Below are positions 12,435 through 24,850 of a DNA stretch of 64,000 nucleotides, piece by piece (position 1 is the stretch's first letter; every line of letters starts with the position of its first letter). Under the pieces are notes generated by a model. The model saw only the letters and a list, made by a program, of their open reading frames with translations. It ran no database searches and was not told the origin of the DNA. The position numbers and the translations under genes are program-made. Origin of the DNA: Enchytraeus crypticus (taxonomy: Eukaryota > Annelida > Clitellata > Enchytraeida > Enchytraeidae); assembly GCA_905160935.1 (NCBI GenBank), contig CAJHZI010000535.1, positions 482,001 to 546,000 on the forward strand. The letters are read 5' to 3'.

Positions 12435-13271
12435 TAGTTGTACTGTGTATGCTAGTGAAACTAATTTCCCTTCCCCCCTTAGCCACTGCTCTTACATACA
12501 TGTACATATTTACACTTAGAAATTGTCAAAAAACAATGAGAATATAGTTTACATTTTTTATCGGCGGGCCTAAGAGGGCAGACTCCCGCCCCCCCTCGTG
12601 GATACGCCAATATATACAGTATATGACGTATGATCCTCATACATTTATATAACTATCTTAGTACGCATAAATCTAAGATGGTTTTAATTTTTAATAAGGG
12701 TATATCTCAAAGGTATTGAGCAGTAGCATGTTCGTGTGTGAATAATGTATACGATGTGACATACTCATCAAGCGATGATTTAATTTATTAATGCTAAAGC
12801 CGCAAATGTTGAATTTTAACAACTCTATAAATTACTTAAATTTAGTCTACACTCTAGCCACATGAGACAACAACAACTGAACTTTAGTTGTTTAATGTGC
12901 TAAATGTGTTTAATTACGACCCAATGCCCAAAGCGAACACTATGCAGATATAAGTTCAATATTCACAGCCTAACTGGACTAACATTGATGTTATACTGTA
13001 CCTATTCGAGCGACGATGGATGGAAAATTTGTGTGAAATTCATTGATGCAGTAATAAGTTTGCCAATTTCGTCATTTCTCTTCAAAGATATAATGCAACT
13101 CCTAAGGGTAATAGCTAAGTTGACAGTGGTCTCCTCGTCGGGATTATTAAATTGCTGGTCCATTTCTCTTATATCTAATTATTAAATGTGTATTCAAAAT
13201 TCTCAAAAAGAAGTGTTCGCTGATTTGCTTTCCTTTTTATCCTAACAATTGAAAATTCCAAATCCAAAGCC
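12435..13271. other. Non-coding, nothing recognised
   Basis: G/C-tract sequence at 12555-12612. The 12904-13185 ORF has no recognisable domain. Confidence 0.5.
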
Positions 13272-13390
13272 AAATTAGCGTCAGCTTCCTGGTCGATAGC
13301 CTGTTAGTGACGGGAGAGCATAGGATTAGAACTCTGTACCTACTGATCAGCTGTCGAGCAGCTTTACGACCACCGGCCACCGGCTCAGCC
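13272..13390 (-). repeat. tRNA-derived SINE family B, diverged copy
   Basis: Retains the order TAGCGTCAGCTTCCT, GTGACGGGAGAGC, the B-box complement AGGATTAGAAC, ACTGATCAGC and CCGGCTCAGCC, with many substitutions. Confidence 0.55.
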
Positions 13391-14179
13391 CGCGCATGAA
13401 AGTAACAATTAATTTGCACACATTTTACGAGATACTCAGTTAAAAGTCAGTGATTTCGCAGACGAAATTAACATTTAGCATTCTTATATTTATTAATATA
13501 ATAAAATTGAAATTAAAAAAAATCCAATTTAACGTCCGTTCCGTCACTCAAAGATGATGGCAGTGTTTTTCTTCACAGAAACTCTAACGGATTTACATAA
13601 ATCAATTTACCAAGAATATGTCGACGACATAATTTTCCAAAAACTTCAACAAAAATTCAGATAATTGAGCTGTTACAACACCCAGCAAGCGGCTTGCTCT
13701 TCCATGCAAAGGCGTGCGATACGAGACACCCCAAGTCAACCGCCATCATCTAATCGAGGATCGCGCTAAATAATCATAATTGCGAAATTAGCTGAGAGTG
13801 TAACAAGGTGATGCTCATAATCGGCAACTCTAAATCGGAGCCATTTCATGCGTATAAACGTATCACTACGTTTTGCACCAGTCCAATCTTCAACATTCCT
13901 TCATCGTTCACTCAGACCCGAGTGATAGGATCGATGACAGTGAGATAGGACGAAGCATGCTTGGAATGAGAAATCAAAATGTGTTGCAGTGTTTTGTTTG
14001 ACGATGCAGTCGAATTCAACAGAATCTAATGTAGACCCGAAGTCAACTATCGAGATTCAAGAATTTTCTACATGGATGCTTAAACGTTTTTTCAATGATA
14101 TGCAGTACATAAATACATAAATAAATAAATAAATAAATGTATATAGCATCTTGAAACAGCATCTGAGCATCTGAACAAT

Positions 14180-14222
<43 letters not shown>

Positions 14223-14436
14223 TAGAGAGTGATAGCACTACATATGTAAAGCAATGACGGATTATAAATAAAAATAGACGTTGATTTTCATTGCTTTCCT
14301 CTCAGCACTATCACCCTATTACACTTCTTGGTACTTCGTTCTCTGTCCTTTTGAGGCATCCAAGCGGAAGATAAATCATCTGTTGTAGTATAATTTATTA
14401 ACAGAGGAGTGATTTTATGACAATAAAGCTTTAAAA
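13391..14436. other. Non-coding; (GA)n at 14181-14222
   Basis: An AAAT tandem near 14115-14138 and a GA microsatellite. No gene supported. Confidence 0.5.
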
Positions 14437-14560
14437 AGCTAATGTTAACGTCAGTTTCCTCACTCGTAAGCGATGTCAGTGACGGGCGAGCCCAGAATTT
14501 GAACCCCACATATACTGATCCGCGGTCGAATATCTTACCGACGTCGCCACTGGCTCCAGA
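14437..14560 (-). repeat. tRNA-derived SINE family B, copy
   Basis: Nearly the same as the copy at 12308-12434, including GCTAATGTTAACGTCAG, ACTGATCCGCGGTCGAAT and CGCCACTGGCTCCAG. Confidence 0.75.
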
Positions 14561-15807
14561 CTATGCTCTAGTGAAGTGAAACTCGCTATCATATATTAAA
14601 ATATCGACGATAATTTAATCATCCTCCCTGTAGATGGACATGTCAATCGTGCTAGTCACGTAAAATTTCTGCAAAGTCTCAAAATGGTTTTTGATAAGTT
14701 TCGATTTTATATTTTATTCCATTAGGTTCATAATCATATATGTAATATTAGAAAGCAAAGAACATAACTCAACGCTACTACCTCCTAATGACAGCAAATT
14801 AAAAAGAGAAAATTTTAAAGATATCACTTTGTAAATTTATGCGGCATTATCTAAAATTATAATTAATTAAGATTAATTAATATTTGTTCGTTAAATTGCT
14901 GTCTCCATTTCCGTTTTCTGCAAATCATACTAAAAGTGAACCGGAGTTTCTGTTTTCTTCTTAATTTCTGTAATATTTTAATTTATGCACTTTTTATAGG
15001 GATAAATTCACATAGATTTACAATTATTCAGCTACAATCCATTGTATCTGTTTAGTTTATAATTTTTGAATACGATCGGTTGCGCAGAAAATATTTTTGG
15101 TGCAGTTGCGCCAAAACTATTTCTGTACAACTGGCCGAATAATTTTATATAAATGTGAGACTGCTCGAGATTTTTCCCTCACTTTTCATTGTAATTCAAA
15201 TATTTCCAAGTCTATAAATATAAGTGCAGATGGAATATTTGCACCAATTTAATTGCACATAAATATAGCACTCTCCAGCTAAATACCGGAGGTTTCTAGG
15301 TGTTTCTAGATCTACATTTAGTCAGATCTATAGAGACAACATTCTATGTGTCATCAGCTGATTAATGTCATGGAAAGCTGATGATTGACGAGAGAGACAT
15401 CTTTTCTTCCGCAGGTGCTTTCGATCATTTTCAAATAATAAACTTCAGTGGATTTGAAAATGGATTATTTCGAATATATTGAGTGCAGCTATTCAGAAAA
15501 TAAATGTAACCATCTTTAAAACACTATTTCTTCAGTCCTGTTTGACTATCTTTTTTCTGTAGCATTGCTATCATGCTTCGTAATTGCTTTAGGGAAGACA
15601 GTGTGACTTCCTTATCATCATAGTCAAAATAAAACAGGTCTAAGTTCTTTAGTTTCTTTTCGCTGGCGGATGAATCATTAAGCCATGAGCTTTTAAATTA
15701 ATTCTATGATCGTGTGAAGGACAAATTCATTTCGGGTTTTTGTTGAGTGAAAGTTTTTCTGCCATACTTTACTTTATTTTTGGCTGTTTACTTGAACAGA
15801 TTTGACA
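14561..15807. other. Non-coding, nothing recognised
   Basis: AT-rich, no supported ORF. Confidence 0.5.
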
Positions 15808-16150
15808 GGGGATTTAGCGCACTCGCATAAGCTGCGCGTCAATTGAATGAAGTAAAGCCACGTTGCGCGCGGTTAGTACTTTGTAGGCGAACACTTTTGA
15901 AGAGCGATTGTTGACTGCTTTGAACGAAAAACAATCTCGAGGTGTTGGAAGGTTATTCATAAATCCGCGTCGGCTGCAATCGATACGCCAACAAAATACA
16001 ATAATTACTACTAACCATGTCGGAGAAAAGGAGGAAATATCGAGAACTACAAAAACAGCAACAAAAAAGGAAACTTTGCAAAGACACGCGTTTGTTATGT
16101 GTGTACCTATGCGGAATAAAAAAATTGTAGCGCTGTAATACACCAAGGAA
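15808..16150 (-). repeat. Dispersed repeat family D, copy 3 (inverted)
   Basis: Reverse complement of the 95-430 family with the best-preserved frame (116 codons, containing WRIDCSRRG). It is an unidentified mobile-element remnant; the protein has no recognised domain. Confidence 0.6.
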
Positions 16151-18358
16151 TAAATTGAACTCAATCTCGATTTTATTGCATAAATTTGTCAGACGTTTGA
16201 AGAGGATTTAAAAGAGAACCATACACAATACACAGATAACGCGTTTAAATGATTCAGGTAGCGCCTATAAATCATTGTAAGAAAATATATTCACAAAACA
16301 TCATTCAACATTTTCTTAGTTGCCAGTATATTTCACTGCTTAATTTTTTAATTTGTTCTTCAGCTATTAATTTTCTCTGAATGCTTGATATTCTATATGA
16401 AATTCAATAATCAATCTCTCGTTAAGTTGCCCTCATACCAGATTACAGTTTTTCTGCAACTCTTGAAAATTTTTAGTAAAATAATACTCTCTGGGTCAAG
16501 CTAATATTTAACTCAATATCAGGAGTTGTCGAACCAAAGTTCAATTCTGCAAGAAAAGAATGACACTGATTTTGGATACTTCATTCTCTTCAAGCAATAT
16601 AAATGTCATTATGTTGGCTCAGTCCTGGTTCAGTGTATTGCAAAATTTCAGACCCAAGATACATTTACATTTAAAGTGCATTTGTTGCATTGTATGAAAG
16701 GAATATTTAACATACTCCAATGATGGCTTTATCGACCAATAGAAACGTTAATGAAATCATATTAAATCCGATTCAGATAAATTTGAGTGTAATCGAATCA
16801 GATCAAACTAGCATCAGAGAAATCTGATCATGAGTGGCCACCTTCAACAACAATTTTTTTATAATGGCATCATGACTACATAATCTTAATATAACCTTTA
16901 ACGTTGGAAAAGATTAGTTTTTGGTGAGTTTTCTCAATAAAATTCCTTAGTTTCTTCTTTTAATCACCGCTTACGCCAATTCCAGTAAGGCTAACCGTTT
17001 GGTTCGTTTGCAACGAATCAAACAAAACTTTGGTTAGAAGTGCTGCGATGGCATGAAAATACCTCTAGCCGTAGGCCTATTCTAAGACTCTCATCGCCTT
17101 CTTGCGATGACGACCAGAACGTTAAATCTTCATCGATCGATTGATGCATCTTCGCATTTCGTTATTCAGTGCTAGTACCGGCGCAATGGATCTATTTCGG
17201 TTGTCACTAATCACGGTCTTGTGTCCTTACAAAGCATTGGAATTGCGGGAAAGAGAGTCGATAAATAAATACGGTCGATGCATAAATCTACATCTTACAT
17301 GGCAGTCGGCGTAATTGTCTACTCCAGATTCTATTTTGAGATTTAGAGGACCCGAGGCAGTCTGCTCCTCTTATATTTTACCTATTTGGACATGTCTTTA
17401 GGAATAGCAAAATCCAGCTAGATTTGAACATTATAATTATATGTATATTTTTTAATAAATAGCGCTTTGGGCATTGTATAGTACATTATGGAAATAATTC
17501 TTACGAAAATTATTAATTGCACCAATTTTGAAGGAATATGTTAAATAAAATGAAAAATATGAAATATACGAATTATATGAAACTAAACTACTGCGCTTGA
17601 GACAACACAGAGGAATTAGATTAAGTTCTTTTCTTATAAATATCATATTATATTTTAATCTTAAATTAGAATTTATAGAAATTTATATAAATAGAGCAAA
17701 TAGATGAATATGATTTTAAATTTATGTCTCTCATATTCTCTCTGGAAGGAGAAATAAATTTAATTAACAATGAGTTATTTATAAATACCTCTTTATTTGT
17801 AAAACTTTTCCTACCCCCAAAATTATGCAAGACATTGATTAGATCTCATTCGGCTGCTTAGTGCTAATAGATAGCACAGAGGAACTTCCCGCCTCTTTTG
17901 ATGAATCCCTTTCTTGAAGTCGATTCAGAGACACAATGAAGCACTCAGCTGATGAAATCCATGAAAGTTAAAACAAAGATTTACAAGAGTTACACTAGAG
18001 TTACACTAGTTAGAGTTTTACTCGTGTAAGATTTCGACTAATGAACATTTTCTATTAACTTTCTACTCTTCGAGCAATGAGCACAAGTAGCAACGAGGAT
18101 CTTTGTTTTAAAAAGTAAACATATTTTGTAATTCGTTAATTAATGCACATGATAAGTGATATTGATAAAAGCCTAGATCAGAGTGAGAGACTACTGGAAA
18201 TGTATTTCAAATTGACTACTAGACACTTATGCAACAAAACTGACTTAGCTCTGCCCCATCAAGAAATGTCAAAGCTTCTCTATAATACGTAGATATAGCT
18301 TTTTTAGGATTGCAAAGTGGCCTTATCATAGTTATTTGGCCTCCGGTTACGTTGCCTT
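16151..18358. other. Non-coding, nothing recognised
   Basis: AT-rich, only chance ORFs. Confidence 0.5.
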
Positions 18359-18368
18359 TCTCTTTCTC

Positions 18369-18371
18369 TCT

Positions 18372-18412
<41 letters not shown>
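18369..18412. repeat. (CT)n microsatellite
   Basis: CT dinucleotide run. It accounts for the two low-complexity ORFs on either strand here. Confidence 0.95.
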
Positions 18413-18414
<2 letters not shown>

Positions 18415-18545
18415 GTGCACTGCATAACGGTACGTCCGTGACATATAATTATTTCAATCACTTTTATACTCAGCCTTCCTTTCATCACTTTATACGAATT
18501 TTATTATCAAAACATCCAACATCTCATGTCTCGATCTGTCTCTAA
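18413..18545 (-). mobile_element. LINE-like 3' remnant (family E), inverted
   Basis: Reverse complement of the 62335-62475 and 9045-9195 remnants (TGCACTGCATAACGGTACGT and ACATCCAACATCTCATGTC match the opposite strand there). Dead. Confidence 0.45.
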
Positions 18546-18639
18546 CTATTTTCTCCTGCATTCTTCCTTGTATTATATTTTTAGCAGCCCATCACACTCA
18601 TTATATATTCCATCCAACTTATTTGTATTTTTAATGCTG

Positions 18640-18676
18640 GTAAAGCTAATGTAACGTCAGTTTACTCACTCTAATA
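18640..18676 (-). repeat. tRNA-derived SINE family B, 3' tail fragment
   Basis: Only the AAGCTAATGTAACGTCAG tail section is present. Confidence 0.45.
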
Positions 18677-18711
18677 GCTAAACTCCCAATGCCACAAAAA
18701 CTTAAATGAAT

Positions 18712-18831
18712 GGCTCAAAATAGGGGATTGACTGATAATATGGTGTGGGACAGGGAGGACTGGAGAAAGTCTATTCGTATTCCGACCCTGGTTAAACTGG
18801 GATTTAAGGGAAGATTATGACGATGATGATA
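18712..18831 (-). repeat. Dispersed repeat family A, copy
   Basis: ATAGGGGATTGACTGATAAT, GTGTGGGACAGGGAGGA, CCGACCCTGGTTAAACTGGG, then a GAT-rich tail. Closest to the copies at 1531 and 55688. Confidence 0.65.
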
Positions 18832-19195
18832 TAGTACACTGAACTATAATGTACTACATAGTACACTGCACTATAATGTACTATATAATACACTACAGTA
18901 TAGTGTACTATAGTTCACTACACTATAATGTACTATATAGCACAGTATAGTGTAGTGTACTGTAAGAGTACACTATAGTATAGTGTAGTATGTAGTACAC
19001 TGTAGTATAGTGTACTATGTGCTACACTATACTTTAGTGTTCTATCAGAGTACACTGCACTGTAGTGCACAATGTGGTATAATACACCATAGTGTACTAT
19101 ATACTACGCTATGCTATAGTGCACTTTATTGTACAATACACTATATAGTATACTATATAGAATAGAGTACACTACACTGTAGTGTACTACATGTG
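18832..19195. repeat. Palindromic repeat tract TAGTACACTA/TATAGTGTACTA
   Basis: About 360 bases made almost entirely of diverged 10-14-base units built on TATAGTGTACTA and its complement. Each unit is close to self-complementary, so the whole tract can form many alternative hairpins. No ORF. See findings. Confidence 0.8.
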
Positions 19196-19550
19196 ACTCT
19201 ATGTTTTACATACACCAAATGAGAAGCTATCTTAGATATTCAAATGTGAATTCCATTCTTTTGTACCTGACAACATATAAAATAGACTTTGCTTTCTTAA
19301 CAGATATATTGGCTCGAGTTTTTCGAATGCTTTGATAATGTTGTGTCATGTATGATGAAGCTCGTAGCGCTGCAAAGTGTGTACATCAAGATTTTTGCGC
19401 AGATTCTTCCCATTCCGAGGAATTTATCAATTAGAACGGAGCGTATATATCAGTCCCGGAATGCTATCTGGATGCGGACAAGTCATTAATTTTTCTACAA
19501 CTGAGAAGCAGAAGAAGCAGAAGTGGTTGCCGGGCTGATCAAGCCAATGA
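19196..19550. other. Non-coding, nothing recognised
   Basis: No supported ORF or repeat. Confidence 0.5.
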
Positions 19551-19670
19551 CCAGTTTAACGTCAGTTTCCTGTTTCAATCTTATGTGAGTGTGGAGACGA
19601 GCATTGGATTTGAACCATGCACCTACTGATCCGCTGCCAGACATCTAACCGACCATGCTACTTGCTACAC
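19551..19670 (-). repeat. tRNA-derived SINE family B, diverged copy
   Basis: Retains TTTAACGTCAGTTTCCTG, the B-box complement GGATTTGAACC and CACCTACTGATCCGC. Confidence 0.6.
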
Positions 19671-20012
19671 AAGGTGATAAGTAACTACTCCTTCGGCCCT
19701 ACGACTAATTGGAAAATCTATATAGTTACCACATTTAATGCAAAATATTATTTTTATCTTTTTTCCTGCGCATATTTTTGATACTGAATAGGATCGTATA
19801 TTATAATAATAATTCTAATAAATAGTTACGATAATAATCTAGTATCATTTTAAGAACAGGATCATAAGATCATTCCTGTTTTCATAATACAATTACTGTG
19901 AAATCTTTAACAAAATCTATGTTTGCTAAATTCTGAAATTTACTAGACATAATAACATTTTGTCTATCATCTGTCAATATCGACAGAATCTAGAATATAT
20001 CTCTCTACCTAA

Positions 20013-20235
20013 GTACACTGCCGACTGGCAGGTCCATGGCTTATAACGCCTCAAGTTTTCTCTGTCTTCCGCTTCCTCTTCATGTCTACGTATAAGTGAA
20101 ACTTTTAATCATTTAGCAACACTCATTCTTGTTGTTATATGCAATTTTCTTGGGGATTCTGATTATAAAGAGGTAGGCCCTGTATGCCTTCCTCAACTTC
20201 GATTAACATTTACTGGGCTGGGGCGTCATTCCCTA
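20013..20235 (-). mobile_element. LINE-like 3' remnant (family E), inverted
   Basis: Shares GGCAGGTCCATGG and a second block, GCCTTCCTCAACTTCGATTA plus ACATTTACTGGGCTGGGGCG, with 26296-26520. These two copies extend further 3' than those at 9045 and 62335. Frames are broken. Confidence 0.5.
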
Positions 20236-21959
20236 CATTCATCAATTGCGCAAAATATAGTATAATAAGAGTGAAAATAAACTTTAAAACGTTATATATT
20301 CTTAATTGCATGATATAATTGAGTATTCTATTTCAAATAAGCTTTTTACTATAAAAATGCCATCTTACCCTATAAACTGTTAATAAGAAATTTTCATATA
20401 AAAATGTTACGACATAGAATCTTACTTGTCAGGTCAAATTGGATCTATACAACCATAGATATAAGAATATCAAGTAACAGGAATCAGAATATTTTGTATA
20501 CAACTATGAAAAATTTATTTATAAACAATCCCAAAAAGAAACCTTAATGCACTAAACTGTTCCTAGCAGAAGCGAATTTTCAGTAAATTAAGAAAGGGCA
20601 TAGTGCTCTAAAGTGGCTTTGATCAAATAGTTTAAATTCTTGACAGTTCTCGACCAAATTTTTCTTTCAAATCTTTTCTTCTTGTAGCATCATTAGAGGT
20701 CGACTCTTGTGATCAGTCTTTACATCCAAGGCTTCCTATAAAAATAATGTCATATTACTTAGACGGATAAAACTTCTTTCTCCAGCTAAAGCAAATACAA
20801 CACTTGCAGTATGTGCCCGTTTCATAAGCTAGGTTTTATTATTTTAGAATAGCAGCAAAGTAAGCAAATGACAGTGTCTGGCAAGTTTAAACCGAACCTA
20901 TATTTGCGATTTGTGCGTTCTTAGATTTCAAATAAACAAATTAAATAAATTCAATAAAATGCAGTTTTAGTCCAATTACTAAATACAGAGTTCAAACCTG
21001 CTTCATTCAGAGAAAGATAAAAAAGCATAGTGTATTAAATAATTTCTAATTCATTTGAATTTGATTTAATTTGACCCATTTGAATAAAATAAAAGGAGAA
21101 ATGGTTTGCAACTACTTTGGATAAAGACAAAGTGACCGAGTATCTGATGCACAGCAGAACATATTCCACTCGATTCTCTAATTCTTATCGATTTCCACAT
21201 CTTCTAAGTAGTAGGGGGTTGGGGTTATGACCCTAGGGGCTTCTAAAACCTTCTGATATATTTATCATCTTTACCACTATGATTTCCTCCTTCACTTCAG
21301 CGCACTTTCCAATGCAAATCAGTTTCACAACTTTTGTTGAGATTACATTTTTATGAAAACAAGAAAGAGCGATATTCTAACATTAAGATAATGCAGGTCC
21401 TGGAACTGCATTGATAACGCTAAGCAATCCAGTAAAACCTCTGTATACAATAATATTTTAAATATTTCAATGCATTTATCATTTTCATAAGTATTTTTTA
21501 CCAATGATATCTCCGGTTGCTGAAGAGTAGATCAACCGTTGACTGCACGCATCGCAAAAGGTGACAATGCACTAAAGTTCAAACCAGAATCAGAAAAGGT
21601 TTTGAATTGGTAATCGCCTAGGCTCCAGAAATTAATACAAAATTTTCTAATCTCGACCCTACTGAAGCTAGGACTCATGTAAAGATGATGATTATTTAGT
21701 ATTTTAATTAGGCTAATCTACTTTAGTCAATTATGGATCGCTGTCACTGTAAAATAAATATTAAACTAATTTTCATACATGAGTAACTCTAGTACCAGTT
21801 ACTTCTTACCCGCACGTTAGTTAGTCACAATTTGATATATGATTTACACTTTCAAAAACTTCACAAATAAAAGTAATAAAAAGTTAATATAATTACATAA
21901 ACAAAAGAAAAAATAAATTAAAGAACGTTCGTATTCATTATGGCAAGCATAGAAATTGA
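20236..21959. other. Non-coding; degenerate family A trace at 21590-21690
   Basis: Weak similarity to the family A body (ATCTCGACCCTACTGAAGCT). Otherwise nothing recognised. Confidence 0.4.
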
Positions 21960-22180
21960 GCATCCCGTCAGGGAGAAAACCGACTTAAGGCCAAGTTGCA
22001 GATTCAAGGTTCATATTCCTACTCACAGTAAATTTTCACATTCCATTGAGAGCACTCTATAGACTTACCAGTCAATCCCTTCTCAATGCAGTTTGGGAAT
22101 ATTACGGCTTCTAAGGTGGTTTCCCTTTGCTCTCTTCAGATTTTGCTCAGTCACCTCTTTTCTCGTTGAATTTTTATATT
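21960..22180 (+). repeat. Dispersed repeat family F, copy 1
   Basis: Shares TTCATATTCCTACTCA, GGGAATATTACGGCTTCTAA, GGTGGTTTCCCTTTGCT and TTTTGCTCAGTCACCTCTT with copies at 36298-36575 and 60838-61110. Mobility class unknown. Confidence 0.55.
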
Positions 22181-22849
22181 TCCTCTGATGCCGTGGAAAA
22201 CATAATGAACTTAACTTAAGATTAGTTTTATTTCTTTTTATTTCTCAAGTTAATTAAATTTAATGTTGACTTTGATTAACTTTTTAGCTTCAACATTCGA
22301 TTGCACGAAAATCAAATAACCAAGATTCTTTATTATAAGCATTTTCACTATTTAAAATGAATTTTTGCAATAATTACTACCTATTGTGATTACCTGTTTT
22401 GTGCATTTCTCATTTAGACCTACTCGTAGTTATATAATGTTAATGCTTCCAGGCGACTGTAACTCTTCAATTTTAGCATATTTTTATTTTGTCAGCAAAT
22501 ATTAAAAAGAAAATTTATGCAAATACTTCTGCAGTTTTCTCTCTTTATTACTTTGTCTTATATTAATTTCATTGTAAAGTTGCCAATTTAAGTAATTAGT
22601 AGTAAAGTTGTTTTTCCATTTAATTTAATAATTTGCCTAATTTCTCACCGCAGATTGAGCCAGTACAATTATTAAGCAACCCTAGAACGACCAAATTGAG
22701 GTCCTTAGTGTCCACAATTGCGTTTATTTAAATTATTTCTGAACGGAAAGTCCCAGATAATTCCTTTTAGCCGATAAAAAACTCCGATATGTGTAGTTTA
22801 TAATGTGTAGTTCGAAGAATTATGCGATAATGCATCTGGTCTTGAATTC
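22181..22849. other. Non-coding, nothing recognised
   Basis: AT-rich, no supported ORF. Confidence 0.5.
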
Positions 22850-23095
22850 TTATCATCATCATCATCATCATCACCATCATCATCATCTACCCTTGAATCC
22901 CAGTGTAACTAGGGTCGGGATACGAATAGACCGTCTCAAATCCTCTTTGTCTTACATCATATCATCAGTCCACATCATACCCTATTCATTCAGTTACATC
23001 ATACCCTATTTGAGACTTTTCCATTCGTTTAAATTTTTGTAGCAATTTCTGAAGCGTAGGCGCTCACTAACCGAATGCCCTTTCTGACGTTGAAA
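22850..23095 (+). repeat. Dispersed repeat family A, copy with (ATC)n
   Basis: (ATC)n followed by TTGAATCCCAGTGTAACTAG and the CACTAACCGAATGCCC 3' part. The His-run ORF across it (22803-23042) is the translated microsatellite. Confidence 0.65.
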
Positions 23096-23279
23096 TCTTA
23101 TGCATGTGAAAAATCTTGCTTCTGTACATTAATAATTGTTACGCGATTTGTTTTCCTTAATGATGCTCTTAACTATATAAAAAGTAATTACGGTAAATAT
23201 TTTTTTAAATGCTGAAATTTTTTAGGAGTCTTTAACACCGCTTGGCATGCGAAGCTTCTACAAAACACTTTAAGTTTCC

Positions 23280-23365
23280 AGGGCTAACTACTGGTGATCA
23301 GTAGGTACATGGTTCAATTCTATGGCTTGTTCTGTCACTGAGATGCTTTCGAGTCAGAACACTGT
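23280..23365 (+). repeat. tRNA-derived SINE family B, diverged copy
   Basis: GATCAGTAGGTACATGGTTC with a B-box-like GGTTCAATTCT, then TCACTGAGATGCTTTCGAGT. Confidence 0.5.
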
Positions 23366-24780
23366 CGCTAAACTCGAATGTTGATAAATACAGTAGCTAA
23401 TAAAAGACTACTTAATAACAATCAATATTTTACAGAGATTTCCATTGATTTTATTGTGCCTTGCAAATGCAAACCAATCGCTTCCAATACAAATATAACT
23501 CAACCACTGGACCTTCTCACCTCCTTCCAGTTTGTCCCACGTGGTCACAGGCTATCTCTCTCGAATGGAAAAAATCTAACATTGTTTATGGTAGCCTTGC
23601 TGAGTCACCGAAGCATTTTATTCCCAAAACAAAAACAACAGCTGAGATTTAAAACTGTCTGGCGTCAAAACACTCGACTCCACGTGTGTACTGGGATATT
23701 TTCATTAGGTTTTTCTGGATAACACTTGTCTAAAAACAGTGTATGTAATAGATTTAGTTTCTGAGAACAGTACGACCGGATTGCCTTTTAGTTTTAACGA
23801 AAACAAATAAGGCACTCAGCCTCAGGGGTGAGACTAAGGGTGGAAGGCTAAATGCCCTAACTTCGATGCTTAACCTCTTCACTTTGACCCCTGGTCCATA
23901 TAGGCTATATATTGGATAGATCAAGCCACACCCATATACGCCCCCCCATTTCATGGTCACATTCTCGTTCCTGGAAAACACTACTGATAGGGAATAGCGA
24001 CGTTGGAATATATCGAAATATTGAAGCAGCGACATCTCCTTTGAACAAATAATAAGTAGTACGTAACTAGTATGACAATGGACATGAACTTCAGTCGAAA
24101 TTTCGCCAAATTCGTTGCACTTACTCTACTCTACGTATGTCTATATCGCTTGTTTCTTTTACTTAATCTCTACAAACATTGATTATATTAGTATTATATT
24201 ATTTTAATATTAAATTATTTGATTATATTAATATTATATGATTATAGGCAGAACTCTATGAATTGGGACTGGTCTAAAGAATATAATATTATCAGAAAGA
24301 GTATTTATATCTCCGTGAAGCTGGATGTTCAATATTTGTACAAGAGTTTACAATATCCGTATCAGACGTGTTATAAAATGTTTGTTGGACTCCAGATCAC
24401 TTTCAAAAGAATGCGATTTTAGATGAAAGCCAGTTAAACTATGATTCTGAATGTTTTACAACATCTATGCGCTGGGGTAATTTAAATAAATTTAATAAAG
24501 TTTGTTATCTTCCAGGCTATCGTCTAGCAGAAACAGCGAAGTTAGCGCATACGTTCCACCTCTTACAGTATCATCTTGATAAGTAGAAGTAGAGGAATTT
24601 TAAAAAGCAATCGATCATTTAAAATCAATCAATGTTTTATAATCAGTCATTCTCGATCAGTCATTAATCATAATAATCATCATCTGCAATTATATGTTGA
24701 CTAGCTATGATGACTAGCGTAAATTATTTTTGGACAATTTATAACGGCTATTACACGAATATCAAAAATGTTACTGTAAC
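23366..24780. other. Non-coding, nothing recognised
   Basis: ORFs at 23378-23722 and 23754-24035 have no recognisable domain and no splice or promoter support. Confidence 0.4.
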
Positions 24781-24781
24781 G

Positions 24782-24850
24782 GTTGTAAAGCTGAGTGCTC
24801 ATCATGCTTGCCTGAAAACAGGAGGTCATCGGTTCGTATTTCAGCCTGGC
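24782..24850 (+). repeat. tRNA-derived SINE-like segment
   Basis: An A-box-like GCTGAGTGCTCATCATGC, then GGAGGTCATCGGTTCGTATT (B-box-like). The stems of a true tRNA are not formed. Confidence 0.4.

Noticed and set aside
22803..23042. ORF with a run of ten or more histidines
   Set aside because: It is the translated (ATC)n part of a family A repeat.
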